Shown here in pieces: positions 1-5,934 of a DNA stretch of 28,870 bases (within the stretch, counting starts at the first letter, position 1; every line of letters starts with the position of its first letter). This DNA is from a virus. The stretch is taken from IMG/VR virus record IMGVR_UViG_3300046010_000744, positions 1 to 28,870 of that record; one strand, given 5' to 3'. Below the pieces are notes generated by a model, which was not told the origin of the DNA, made no database searches, and saw nothing but the letters and a program-made list of their open reading frames with translations. The position numbers and the translations under genes were made by a program.

Positions 1-701
1 ATCTCAATCTCCGAGGCGTCCCATTGACCGATCGCCATCTTGTCTTTCAATAGGGTATTTTCTTCCTCAAGTTCCCGGATGGTGTCGGCTAATTCTCTGA
101 GCCTGTCATCCTCTTCCAACTTTTCGGCCTCTATTAACTTTCTATCTAGGGTTGGTTCTTCTTGGTTCTTAGAGAATTTTTTACCAAGATTCTTAGTATT
201 GATCGTGGATTCGTTGCCGTGCTTGTCAATATATTTCTTGGTGGTAGGTGCCTCTTCTGCGCCCTTCTCTGCCTCCAGCTGCGCCTTGATACGGCCCACC
301 GTCATCTTGGATACGCCAATGTGCTTGGCGATCTGGGCGTTAGTCCATTGGCTCCACTCTTGATCTTCCAACATCCGCTTGATAACGCTGCGTCGATCTT
401 CGAAGTTCATTGATAGGCCGCGGCGACCGTTGGCTCCGAACGAATAGAGCAACGCATCTCTTTGGGTGCCTTCTTTGACGTCTGCCTCGATGCTGACCAT
501 GCCATTGGCTTTGGTCGCAAAGTATCTGTGGAATCCGTCAGCCAACCAATATTCGCTGCCGTCATAGAACACTGTGATCGGGGGGAACTGATCCCCATCC
601 TTCATATGTTCCGCATATTCTGTGACTACGGCCTGATCAAGAGCGACACGGGCCTGTGTCCCGCCATCGATACGGATGACGAGAAGATTTAACTTCTTCA
701 T
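1..701 (-). CDS. ParB/Srx-fold protein, C-terminus cut by the window edge
   Basis: The reading frame is open from an ATG at 701 to the window edge (about 233 residues), so the end is missing. It is preceded by AAGGAG just upstream of the ATG, a strong ribosome binding site that also contains the stop of the gene before it. Residues about 8-65 look like the ParB N-terminal/sulfiredoxin-like fold, with a GGTQAR segment, a PPITVFYDG strand and the signature ADGFHR. Residues about 118-140 (NAQIAKHIGVSKMTVGRI) read as a helix-turn-helix. The tail is a charged coiled coil. Members of this fold bind DNA or act as nucleases, and some bind nucleotides. It is the third gene of a leftward trio with a PP-loop sulfur-type enzyme, which resembles the IbrB partner of IbrA. 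Fold assignment is good; the activity is unknown. Confidence 0.85.
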   Translation of the reverse strand, partial: MKKLNLLVIRIDGGTQARVALDQAVVTEYAEHMKDGDQFPPITVFYDGSEYWLADGFHRYFATKANGMVSIEADVKEGTQRDALLYSFGANGRRGLSMNFEDRRSVIKRMLEDQEWSQWTNAQIAKHIGVSKMTVGRIKAQLEAEKGAEEAPTTKKYIDKHGNESTINTKNLGKKFSKNQEEPTLDRKLIEAEKLEEDDRLRELADTIRELEEENTLLKDKMAIGQWDASEIE

Positions 702-710
702 TTTCTCTCC

Positions 711-914
711 TTAGTCCTTCAGTTTATAAAACTTTTGATTGCCTACCTTGATTACGTCTGCTAATTGTTTTTCGTGTAAATACCTTAAAGCGCTAGACAC
801 TGCACTGTCGCTAACTATAAACCTTTTTGCTAGAGTCTTGGCAAGTACTGGTGTCTTATGGTCCTTCAAATATATTAAAACTTTTTCTTGTAAGTTTGTA
901 AGTATTGCTGGCAT
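711..914 (-). CDS. Small winged-helix DNA-binding protein
   Basis: A 67-residue protein. Residues about 8-55 give a helix, then a helix-turn-helix (KTLAKRFIVSDSAVSSALRY) and a short beta wing (LADVIKVGNQKFYKL), the layout of MarR/ArsR-like winged helix domains reduced to the minimum. The gene lies one base after the stop of the PP-loop gene and ends 9 bases before the ParB-like ATG, so the three are probably co-transcribed. A local transcription regulator is the natural reading, possibly of this trio or of the palindromic operators in the window. No ligand-binding domain is present, and the target is not visible. The DNA-binding fold is inferred from the helix pattern alone. Confidence 0.75.
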   Translation of the reverse strand: MPAILTNLQEKVLIYLKDHKTPVLAKTLAKRFIVSDSAVSSALRYLHEKQLADVIKVGNQKFYKLKD

Positions 915-1700
915 TTAGTCCCCACAAAAGCAAGCAACAGATTCATCACCAAACAAGCTTCCCTGGTTGGCATGAAACTTTGCCATCTCTTTATACGACG
1001 GTCTGTCTGGTCTGAAGGTGGCACCAATCTTTTCTTCCATCTTCGCCCACCAAACCGCCCTCTCAGGCTTCTCTGAAATTAAACCTCCGATAATTCCAGC
1101 GCCCTTTAAAAAACACAAATCACAATTTGAAGCTCCTGATACCTTTGGAAGTTTCAGGTCAAACTCATTCTTGTTCCAGAAATCCCAAACAATTTTCTCG
1201 GTTATTCCATCATCAGCTAATGGGCAAAACTTATCCCCCTGAGTACGGATCTTTGCAACCCGCCTAGGCTCATCGGCTCTGACTCCCACGAAAGTAATGT
1301 ACTCATCTAATCCAATCGATTTTAAATACCGATCGATAGCCAGCACCTTTAGCTCCTGAGTGCAGAACCTCGCCACCATGTTTGGTAGGTAGTTCTTCTT
1401 TTCAATAAGCATCTCAAATGGTTCTCCATTCCGAGAAGCTGTGTCGTATGTGACCACCTCAAATCTTGGTTTGTCTGACCGATATTCCAGCCACACAATG
1501 TGTGCATTCCACTTTGTTTCACACTCATGCACGAAGTCTAGGGTTGCTTGCTCTTCCTTGCCAGTGTTAGCGAAACAAACTATTGCGTCCTCTGGTAGTC
1601 CGTCATTAGATTGCATAACCCTGTGCAGCATGTATGCCGACGTTCTTCCTCCCGAGAACGATATCACCGTGGGTTCGGTGATCCTGTATGGGTCTCTCAT
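915..1700 (-). CDS. PAPS-reductase-like PP-loop protein (IbrA/DndC-type)
   Basis: 261 residues. The N-terminus carries the adenylating PP-loop SFSGGRTSA (residues 14-22) of the PAPS reductase/ATP pyrophosphatase superfamily. It is followed by FANTGKEE (43-50), an FCTQELK segment (112-118), GVRADEPRR (139-147), a CDLC pair (193, 196) and a terminal CFC (257-259). The cysteines could hold a metal or an Fe-S cluster or act in sulfur transfer. True PAPS reductases serve sulfate assimilation. Phage versions next to ParB-like genes resemble IbrA and, more remotely, DndC of DNA phosphorothioation. The GGAGAAAG motif nine bases before the ATG supports this start. No other dnd genes are seen nearby, so the substrate is open: DNA or RNA sulfuration and a regulatory role are both possible. 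Confidence 0.85.
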   Translation of the reverse strand: MRDPYRITEPTVISFSGGRTSAYMLHRVMQSNDGLPEDAIVCFANTGKEEQATLDFVHECETKWNAHIVWLEYRSDKPRFEVVTYDTASRNGEPFEMLIEKKNYLPNMVARFCTQELKVLAIDRYLKSIGLDEYITFVGVRADEPRRVAKIRTQGDKFCPLADDGITEKIVWDFWNKNEFDLKLPKVSGASNCDLCFLKGAGIIGGLISEKPERAVWWAKMEEKIGATFRPDRPSYKEMAKFHANQGSLFGDESVACFCGD

Positions 1701-1980
1701 CAGATGATTCTTTCTCCAGTCATGTAATACATTCAGACTACTCTATCCCCAAGGGGTGGAAGCCGAAGCTTTTGCCCTGCCCGGAGGGCCACTCAAGGGG
1801 CCAACCCAGCAAACCCAGGGGGCAGCGATTCATTCACCAGGAGTCTTGTCCCACCACTTCCCTCCTGGCTACTCCAGTCCCTCGCTGACAGGCTGGAACC
1901 TAAACGGGGGGTGTAACCGCTAGGTGTCTTTTTGAGGATCTGCCGATTCAAGCAATTACTACGCGCCTCGGGCGGTCAGA

Positions 1981-2076
1981 GAAAAGAAAAAGCCCCATTA
2001 CGGCTGGGTTCCAGGTTCCGACGGAAGTGAGCTGCAAGGAAGCTCTCGACAACCGAAACCCATGCGTAATAGGGCT
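1981..2076 (-). ncRNA. Candidate structured RNA ending in a U-rich tail
   Basis: Arms at 1991-2013 and 2054-2076 pair over about 19 of 23 positions (for example AGCCCCATTACG with CGTAATAGGGCT). Read on the minus strand, the loop holds two small hairpins: GAGCT with AGCTC, and TTCC with GGAA around GTC. That gives a three-way-junction shape. The 3' arm is followed directly by TTTTTCTTTTC, as in an intrinsic terminator, while the plus strand has no T-tract after the repeat. This could be a small phage RNA, the terminated end of a longer leader, or simply an elaborate terminator. No known RNA family was recognised. Confidence 0.4.
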
Positions 2077-2089
2077 GGTCCTTGCTGTA

Positions 2090-2132
2090 TCACCCTTCCG
2101 AGGTGGCCTGATCTTTTTCTCAGACAAGGTGA
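2090..2132. repeat. Two-part imperfect hairpin
   Basis: On the plus strand, TCACCCTT near 2090 can pair with AAGGTGA near 2126-2132 with one bulge. Inside this, CTGA pairs with TCAG around a T-rich loop. It forms part of the chain of hairpins in the non-coding region. The stem is short, and no function can be assigned from sequence alone. Confidence 0.35.
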
Positions 2133-2167
2133 AGACTATCACAGTCCAATAAAGTTCCGCAAGGGGT

Positions 2168-2228
2168 GGAGGGGGGTGTGTACAACAACCGAACTCACGT
2201 TGCCGCAAATCCTGTTGTTACCCCCTCC
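2168..2228. repeat. GC-rich inverted repeat
   Basis: GGAGGGGG (2168-2175) is the perfect complement of CCCCCTCC (2221-2228). Inside it, AACAAC (2184-2189) pairs with GTTGTT (2214-2219), leaving a small inner AAC/GTT stem. The result is a long bulged hairpin lying just beyond the terminator in the leftward direction. There is no T-tract beside it, so it is not itself a terminator. Confidence 0.5.
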
Positions 2229-2255
2229 GATTCCATCCTACACCCGGCCGGCCAT

Positions 2256-2287
2256 AAAAAAACCCCCGGGTGTCTAGGCCGGGGGTT
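2256..2287 (-). terminator. Intrinsic terminator of the leftward early operon
   Basis: A perfect 9-bp inverted repeat, AACCCCCGG (2261-2269) and CCGGGGGTT (2279-2287), has a 9-base loop. On the minus strand the stem is followed by seven Ts, two of them in the stem. This is a textbook Rho-independent terminator for transcripts coming from the operon that ends at 2378. The plus strand has A residues on this side and no T-tract on the other, so termination is directional. Confidence 0.85.
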
Positions 2288-2296
2288 ACCACTGAA

Positions 2297-2338
2297 GGTG
2301 CCATGAATGGACCACTGCTAGGAGGTTTCATGGTGACC
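2297..2338. repeat. Inverted repeat between operon end and terminator
   Basis: CCATGAA (2301-2307) pairs with TTCATGG (2327-2333). GGT (2297-2299) and ACC (2336-2338) can extend the stem past a small bulge. The 7-mer ACCACTG also occurs twice (2288-2294 and 2311-2317). It could be a 3'-end stabilising hairpin or a protein-binding site. Confidence 0.4.
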
Positions 2339-2355
2339 GCGAGGAGAGTCGCAAT

Positions 2356-2381
2356 CTAGGCGGGTTATACACCCTGCCTAG
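2356..2381 (-). repeat. Hairpin overlapping the operon's last stop codon
   Basis: CTAGGCGGG (2356-2364) pairs with CCCTGCCTAG (2372-2381) over nine base pairs with one bulged base and a 7-base loop. The stem includes the TAG stop of the 72-residue gene. No T-run follows it on either strand, so it is more likely an RNA 3'-end structure than a terminator. Confidence 0.5.
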
Positions 2382-2596
2382 TTAACTGTCAACAAAATAG
2401 GGGCGCCCTCCTGGTCGATCTTCCAAGTCCTGTCCCCGGCCTTCAGGTAAATATCCGGGATGCAGGTGCAGTCCCGCTTATCAAAGACCCCGCAGTCATC
2501 GTCATGGCCGACCTCGACCTGCACCACCTCCCCGGCGGTGCTTTGGTATTTCTGTAGCTCAGCCACACCCTTGGCCAGCCTATCCTGATAGTTCAT
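2378..2596 (-). CDS. Small Cys-containing protein of unknown function
   Basis: 72 residues. The N-terminal part is helical (LAKGVAELQKYQ) and the middle holds GHDDDCGVFDKRDCTC, a cluster of one His and three Cys that could bind a metal. No family was recognised with certainty. It is the last gene of the leftward early operon: its ATG overlaps the stop of the 211-residue gene by four bases, its stop lies in a hairpin, and the terminator follows about 90 bases further on. It is probably a small accessory protein. The reading frame is supported by the tight coupling to its neighbour and the absence of any better frame. Confidence 0.65.
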   Translation of the reverse strand: MNYQDRLAKGVAELQKYQSTAGEVVQVEVGHDDDCGVFDKRDCTCIPDIYLKAGDRTWKIDQEGAPILLTVN

Positions 2597-3228
2597 TCTC
2601 CCCTCCCATCGTAATCAAAAGTCTCAGTATCTCCCAGGCGCCACTTGGCAAACTGCTCGACCCGGTATTTCTTGGTAGCCACCCTGAAGTCCGGCTTCTT
2701 CATAACATCTGGATTAAAGGCTGGGTCAAAGAACCGGCAGCGGTTATTCGGCTGGAGGGCAAACTGGCCATTGTCCAGCTTCAAAAGGTTGTAGCTCTTA
2801 TGCTCATCAATGGTCTCAGACAGGGTGAAGTCTGGAATCCTGGGATCTGGATTACAGGTATCCAGGGTAAACATGTACTCACCCTCATGGGTCTGACGGT
2901 CCTTGCCAAAGAACTCAGCCCGTAGCCCCTTAAGGAGCGGCTTCTCCACGACGGTAACGTAGTAGCTCAGGGCATCCCAGATCTGTAGGACGTCGAGCGG
3001 CAGCTCATCATGGATCGGTGCCCAGCAAAAGGCGTGGATCGGCAGCTTGTCGTATAAAGCGCCAGACTCAGGAAGGTAGGTCTCAAACCTAAAAGCCTCG
3101 CCGCGGATAGCCTTGACGCTAACCCATATTCCTTTGACCAGAGGAGTATCGAATGGACAAGTAAAGTCGTACAGATACTCAGGCCGAACCCAGACTTTGA
3201 CCGGGGGCAGCGGGCATACAAAGTTCAT
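2593..3228 (-). CDS. Conserved-type phage protein of unknown function
   Basis: 211 residues, soluble, with no signal peptide or membrane segment. It is rich in aromatic residues and Pro (PLPPVKVWVRPEYLYDF, HAFCWAPIHDELPLDVLQIWDALSYYVTV) and has a basic C-terminal third (KKYRVEQFAKWRLGDTE). No catalytic motif is recognisable. Start and stop overlap both neighbours by four bases (ATGA), which supports the boundaries and translational coupling. Its position between a YbcO-like nuclease and a small Cys protein suggests an accessory role in early phage functions, but no activity is claimed. Confidence 0.75.
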   Translation of the reverse strand: MNFVCPLPPVKVWVRPEYLYDFTCPFDTPLVKGIWVSVKAIRGEAFRFETYLPESGALYDKLPIHAFCWAPIHDELPLDVLQIWDALSYYVTVVEKPLLKGLRAEFFGKDRQTHEGEYMFTLDTCNPDPRIPDFTLSETIDEHKSYNLLKLDNGQFALQPNNRCRFFDPAFNPDVMKKPDFRVATKKYRVEQFAKWRLGDTETFDYDGRGE

Positions 3229-3515
3229 TTCACCTCCAAGTGTTCGTTATCAAATAGCCACCCAACAGTCTTTCGATGGGCCATCTCCCAAATATCAACC
3301 CGGTCTTCTTTGCTCATCTTGGACCCTTGGTCTAGGTCGAAATGGCAGCGATAACACAGAGCTGCAATCCGATAGTCATGCGCCTTGATCGAGCGGCCCT
3401 TCCCATCCCGCAGCTGATTGGAATGGGCGGCCACAATGGTCCCGTCGCTAGCGCCACAAAGCTGACATGGAGACTCCCGGACTATCTCCAAGAGCTTCTT
3501 GTTTCGGTAATTCAT
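3225..3515 (-). CDS. YbcO/DUF1364-like HNH-fold nuclease
   Basis: 96 residues. It shows the pattern of the YbcO/DUF1364 family of small beta-beta-alpha-metal nucleases found in lambdoid recombination regions: CQLCG (C17, C20), AAHSN (H31), GKGRSIKAHD (H46) and LCYRCHFDLD (C54, C57, H58). Two Cys pairs would hold structural zinc, and the His/Asn/Asp residues would form the active site. YbcO-like proteins are thought to cut DNA during phage recombination, which suits an operon with ERF, an exonuclease and an SSB-like protein. AGGGGA about ten bases before the ATG supports this start, even though the gene overlaps the previous one by 68 bases. Confidence 0.85.
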   Translation of the reverse strand: MNYRNKKLLEIVRESPCQLCGASDGTIVAAHSNQLRDGKGRSIKAHDYRIAALCYRCHFDLDQGSKMSKEDRVDIWEMAHRKTVGWLFDNEHLEVK

Positions 3516-3702
3516 TGATCATTCCCCTGACTTCGGACAGTGTCTGGCGGGCTTTGTATAAAGCCTCCAGGCTTGCGACTCGATCATCTTCAAGCATCTG
3601 CAACATCTGCGCTGCCTTGATCATCTCAATCCGCTCGTCTTCAAACTTCATGTGTTTGGCATTGGCCTTAAGCCACGCCGCTAATCTATGTGGCTCATTC
3701 AT
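3448..3702 (-). CDS. Small helical protein of unknown function
   Basis: 84 residues, almost entirely helical and charged, with a likely coiled coil over residues 20-60 (EMIKAAQMLQMLEDDRVASLEALYKARQTLSEV). A GGGGGG tract ten bases before the ATG can act as a ribosome binding site. The last 22 residues are encoded in the 68 bases shared with the start of the YbcO-like gene. That is long for this operon, so a shorter real product cannot be excluded. No family was recognised. It may be a small DNA-binding or adaptor protein. Confidence 0.6.
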   Translation of the reverse strand: MNEPHRLAAWLKANAKHMKFEDERIEMIKAAQMLQMLEDDRVASLEALYKARQTLSEVRGMINELPKQEALGDSPGVSMSALWR

Positions 3703-3716
3703 GCTTAGCCCCCCAC

Positions 3717-3749
3717 CATAACAAAATTGTTATGTAAGCCATCATGGCT
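3717..3749. promoter_or_regulatory. Two adjacent palindromes in an intergenic gap
   Basis: CATAACAA and TTGTTATG around AA (3717-3734) are followed two bases later by AGCCAT and ATGGCT around one C (3737-3749). The gap between the flanking genes is only 56 bases, and most of it is palindrome. This could be a repressor or activator site, or an RNA hairpin that controls translation of the 84-residue gene. The TAACA...TGTTA core is shared with the larger palindrome at 8784-8806, although the spacing differs. Confidence 0.45.
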
Positions 3750-3758
3750 ATGTAAAAC

Positions 3759-3977
3759 TTAGCCGGGCCCAAGCTGCTCCACTCCACCACTAGCACTGTT
3801 AAGTTCATTTATCTCCTCCATCTGTTCTTGGGTTAGAACATCTCCATCACAACACTCTGAGACTACATGCCAATTCTCATGGCTAGACACAGCGCCCCAG
3901 TATTCAGTACGCCCATACCCAAAGTCCCGCTTGACCTCTCGGCAGGGCTTTCTGCATTCGCTACAGATTCCGTCCAT
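3759..3977 (-). CDS. Small Cys-rich protein, possible zinc-binding
   Basis: 72 residues starting at MDGICSEC. The frame stays open further upstream, but the ATG at 3977 overlaps the stop of the preceding gene (TGATG) and has AAGGTG a few bases before it, so it is the better start. CSECRKPC near the N-terminus and ECCDGDVL near residue 50, with a nearby HENWH, make a plausible zinc-ribbon-like site. The C-terminal half is acidic and helical. The family is not recognised. It sits directly after a small membrane protein in the same operon. Confidence 0.65.
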   Translation of the reverse strand: MDGICSECRKPCREVKRDFGYGRTEYWGAVSSHENWHVVSECCDGDVLTQEQMEEINELNSASGGVEQLGPG

Positions 3978-4174
3978 CACCGCACCTTCTTGTTTTGTTC
4001 GCCCACCCACAGACCAGCACATGTCATCTCCAGCTCGTCTGATGGGGGATTGGTTTTCAATGCCGCTTTCATGCCGGCCTTGTAGCCATCGTCCCAAATG
4101 TCCTTAGAGGTTGGGCGGGTGGCGATTAGGATGCCAAGTATGGCGGCTAAGAAAGCTCCGATGATGTAGTTCAT
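3977..4174 (-). CDS. Small membrane-anchored protein
   Basis: 65 residues. Residues 3-19 (YIIGAFLAAILGILIAT) form one N-terminal membrane helix, followed by a soluble tail of about 45 residues (KDIWDDGYKAGMKAALKTNPPSDELEMTCAGLWVGEQNKK). The layout fits a signal-anchor protein of the inner membrane. Its ATG overlaps the glycosyltransferase stop by four bases, so it is translationally coupled. Small membrane proteins at such positions in phages sometimes block superinfection, but nothing in this sequence proves that. Confidence 0.7.
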   Translation of the reverse strand: MNYIIGAFLAAILGILIATRPTSKDIWDDGYKAGMKAALKTNPPSDELEMTCAGLWVGEQNKKVR

Positions 4175-4887
4175 AGTCCTGTTAACCTTCCTTCAAATGT
4201 GTATGTTCCAGTGTGATTCAACATTACCCAAGGGGCTAGATATACCTTGCCACCGTGCTGCCGCCACAACTTGCAAAATGAGTTGTCCTCTGAGTACAGC
4301 TTGGTGTTTTCTACCAATAACCTAAAAAAGTTTTTGATTGGGCGGTCCTTGTGGTCTGGGTGCCAATACTCATCAACCAAAGGGGCTAACTCCTCAAATA
4401 CCCGGCGCTTGATCAGCATGAACCCGGTGGCTACGGTCTCCACCTCCAAGGGGTTCTCAAACTTATGCTCTCCCTCTGTACCGGGGATGATGGCAAAGGT
4501 CGGGCGGCCAGTGTGATATTTCAACTGATCCACTGGGATGCCTGCTTTGACCGCCTTCTGAACCTCCTCCCAATCAATCATCTTCTTGGGATAGTTACCC
4601 GCGATCAGATCCTTGTTCTCCTCGATCAGGCTGAATACATGCTCAGGCTTAAAAGATACGTCCGCATCAATGAACATCAGATGGGTGAAGTCCGTCTCAG
4701 CCAGGAAGTAATGGGCCAGTAGGTTACGGGCATTCACAATCAGGGCATCGTTGTTGACCACCCGGATCTTAAGCGGCACGTTGTAATTCCGGCAGGCCAC
4801 AGACAGATCGGACAGAGCCAAGGCGTATGGTGAGTAACACATCCCGCCATACATCGGTGTAGCTACAAACAGTTTGGTACCTTTCAT
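4171..4887 (-). CDS. GT-A fold glycosyltransferase
   Basis: 238 residues. It has the GT-A layout: an N-terminal Rossmann-like start (KLFVATPMYGGMCYSPYALAL), the metal/sugar-nucleotide DxD motif FIDADVSF (D74, D76), an AGNYPKK strand and a hydrophobic VATGFMLIKRRVF segment before the C-terminal acceptor region (YSEDNSFCKLWRQHGGKVYLAP). The length suits a minimal, soluble or peripheral glycosyltransferase. The gene overlaps the SAM methyltransferase before it by four bases, so the two probably act on the same kind of molecule. Possible acceptors are phage DNA bases, host surface glycans or a virion protein. The gene is well supported; the acceptor is not known. Confidence 0.88.
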   Translation of the reverse strand: MKGTKLFVATPMYGGMCYSPYALALSDLSVACRNYNVPLKIRVVNNDALIVNARNLLAHYFLAETDFTHLMFIDADVSFKPEHVFSLIEENKDLIAGNYPKKMIDWEEVQKAVKAGIPVDQLKYHTGRPTFAIIPGTEGEHKFENPLEVETVATGFMLIKRRVFEELAPLVDEYWHPDHKDRPIKNFFRLLVENTKLYSEDNSFCKLWRQHGGKVYLAPWVMLNHTGTYTFEGRLTGL

Positions 4888-5447
4888 CTTTTCCTCACAA
4901 TGGTTTGCGCTCCCCAGCCGACTAGCTGGGCTTCCTCTGCGAAGATGTTGACAAAAGCATCAATGGCCATCTTGGGGCGATGCAGAATATCCCGGGAGTC
5001 ACCCCAGATATAGTCATCAAAGACCATCAGACCACCTTGACGCAGCAGCGGCCACGCCATACAAGCATCGGTCAGAACATCCTTCGCCACATGAGAGCCG
5101 TCGATGTAGATGAAATCCATCTCCGGAGCGCCTGTAATAATGGTGGCAAGCGCCCGGTAAGACTCATCTTTTAACTTGTAAATTTTTTGCTCACCGCGCT
5201 TGGCCTTTTTTACGTTGGCCTCAAACCTAGTCTCAACCTGCTCAAAGTCTATACCCTGGTGATCCTCGCCGCCGGCCCATGTATCCACACAGTACAAGAT
5301 CCCATCATCGGTCAACATGTTCTCAATGATCCACACAGCTGACTGACCCTCATACGATCCAATCTCCAGGACTCTGCCAGCCTTGGGAAACTGGGACCAG
5401 CCGTGAGCGGTACGCTTGAACCAGTCATTGGTGAACTCGTAGCTCAT
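4884..5447 (-). CDS. Class I SAM-dependent methyltransferase
   Basis: 187 residues, of the Methyltransf_24-like type. Motif I VLEIGSYEG is at 27-35, an acidic YCVDTW strand at 52-57, DFIYIDGSHV at 111-120 and GGLMVFDDY at 138-146. This order (SAM-binding loop, acidic ribose-binding strand, IDGSH, DDY) is that of small methyltransferases found beside glycosyltransferases, which methylate sugars or peptides. There is no DPPY or related DNA-methylase motif, so DNA adenine methylation is unlikely. ATGA overlaps on both sides tie it to the glycosyltransferase and to a secreted small protein. Confidence 0.88.
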   Translation of the reverse strand: MSYEFTNDWFKRTAHGWSQFPKAGRVLEIGSYEGQSAVWIIENMLTDDGILYCVDTWAGGEDHQGIDFEQVETRFEANVKKAKRGEQKIYKLKDESYRALATIITGAPEMDFIYIDGSHVAKDVLTDACMAWPLLRQGGLMVFDDYIWGDSRDILHRPKMAIDAFVNIFAEEAQLVGWGAQTIVRKR

Positions 5448-5731
5448 CGCGTTTCTTTCCGTTGGAACTCTTCAATCGGGTAAACACGGCGATTGTTGGT
5501 GTCTAGGAACAGGATGTGAACCATCCCATCAATGATCGTCCAGCACCCCTTCTCGTATGGAGATGACGGTGACCAGGTGTATGCCTCCCTAAGCTCGGAG
5601 TGATTCTGGCCCTTGACAATACATGGCCGAGTAGTAATCGTGATCTCTCCGCCACCTTTATTTGGCACCACGAATACTTGACTCATCGCCATAGACGGGG
5701 CCATCAATAACGCAATCAGTAGCTTTCTCAT
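5444..5731 (-). CDS. Small secreted/periplasmic protein
   Basis: 95 residues with a clear Sec signal peptide: MRK, a hydrophobic LLIALLMAPSMAM core, and likely cleavage near residue 17-18 before QVFVVPNKGG. The mature part of about 77 residues has two cysteines (in TRPCIVKG and YEKGCWTI) that could form a disulfide, and a beta-rich pattern. It would act in the periplasm of a Gram-negative host. The family is unknown. The gene is joined by ATGA overlaps to a single-helix membrane protein before it and the methyltransferase after it. Confidence 0.75.
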   Translation of the reverse strand: MRKLLIALLMAPSMAMSQVFVVPNKGGGEITITTRPCIVKGQNHSELREAYTWSPSSPYEKGCWTIIDGMVHILFLDTNNRRVYPIEEFQRKETR

Positions 5732-5934
5732 ATCTTCCTCTGGCAGTTATAAGCTTGGCTGTGAACCCGGAACGTCCCGGAGTACTTGCAGTCTTCCATG
5801 ATGTCCTCCTGTTTGTAAACAATTCCAAGCAAGATTCCCAACAAAAACGCCACAACTATTCCAAAAGACTCTGCCCAAGCTGCCCTGACCCACTGCTTAA
5901 TCTTTCTCCATTCGATTAATGGATGTCCGTTCAT
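5728..5934 (-). CDS. Single-helix membrane protein
   Basis: 68 residues starting at MNGHPLIEW. The frame is open upstream, but this ATG overlaps the preceding stop (ATGA), the arrangement used throughout the operon, and it avoids a long overlap. Residues 20-38 (SFGIVVAFLLGILLGIVYK) form one membrane helix between a basic N-terminal region and a short polar C-terminal tail (EDCKYSGTFRVHSQAYNC) with two cysteines. It is probably an inner-membrane protein with a periplasmic tail. It is adjacent to a secreted protein that could be its partner. Confidence 0.68.
   Translation of the reverse strand: MNGHPLIEWRKIKQWVRAAWAESFGIVVAFLLGILLGIVYKQEDIMEDCKYSGTFRVHSQAYNCQRKI

Larger units (their letters stand above)
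1701..2377. other. 677-base structured non-coding region
   Basis: No convincing gene lies here on either strand; the short open frames have odd composition and no supporting motifs. The stretch is crowded with inverted repeats: CCCCAAGGGG at 1747-1756, AAGC/GCTT closing a UUCG loop on the minus strand (1760-1771), GCCC/GGGC at 1779-1789, CCAGGAG/CTCCTGG at 1837-1843 and 1862-1868, and CGCC/GGCG at 1964-1974. There are larger folds at 1991-2076, 2090-2132, 2168-2228 and 2297-2338, and a terminator at 2256-2287. The 11-mer CAAGGGGTGGA occurs at 1750 and again at 2160. A weak leftward promoter (TTGGGG, 17 bases, TATTAC; 1724-1752) could serve the PP-loop gene. The region may hold one or more structured RNAs or a replication or packaging site. 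The function is not determined. Confidence 0.6.

Noticed and set aside
2240-2273. An alternative stem ACACCCGG/CCGGGTGT competing with the terminator
   Set aside because: In the leftward transcript the competing arm is made after the T-tract, so it could not prevent termination. It is probably a by-product of GC-rich repeats.
1948-2277. Short open frames on both strands in the non-coding region
   Set aside because: They start at weak codons, have odd composition (Pro and Trp runs from G/C tracts), lack ribosome binding sites and overlap inverted repeats and the terminator.
1701-2377. A possible tRNA or tmRNA in the structured region
   Set aside because: No T-loop of the GGTTCRANYCC type with matching acceptor and anticodon stems could be found on either strand.
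3695-3745. A 16-residue hydrophobic micro-frame (MMAYITILLWWGAKHE)
   Set aside because: It has no ribosome binding site, overlaps the start of the next gene and lies in palindromes that account for the sequence pattern.
3977-4097. Longer N-terminus for the 72-residue Cys protein
   Set aside because: The extension overlaps the membrane protein gene over 120 bases, while the internal ATG has a ribosome binding site and the usual stop-start overlap.
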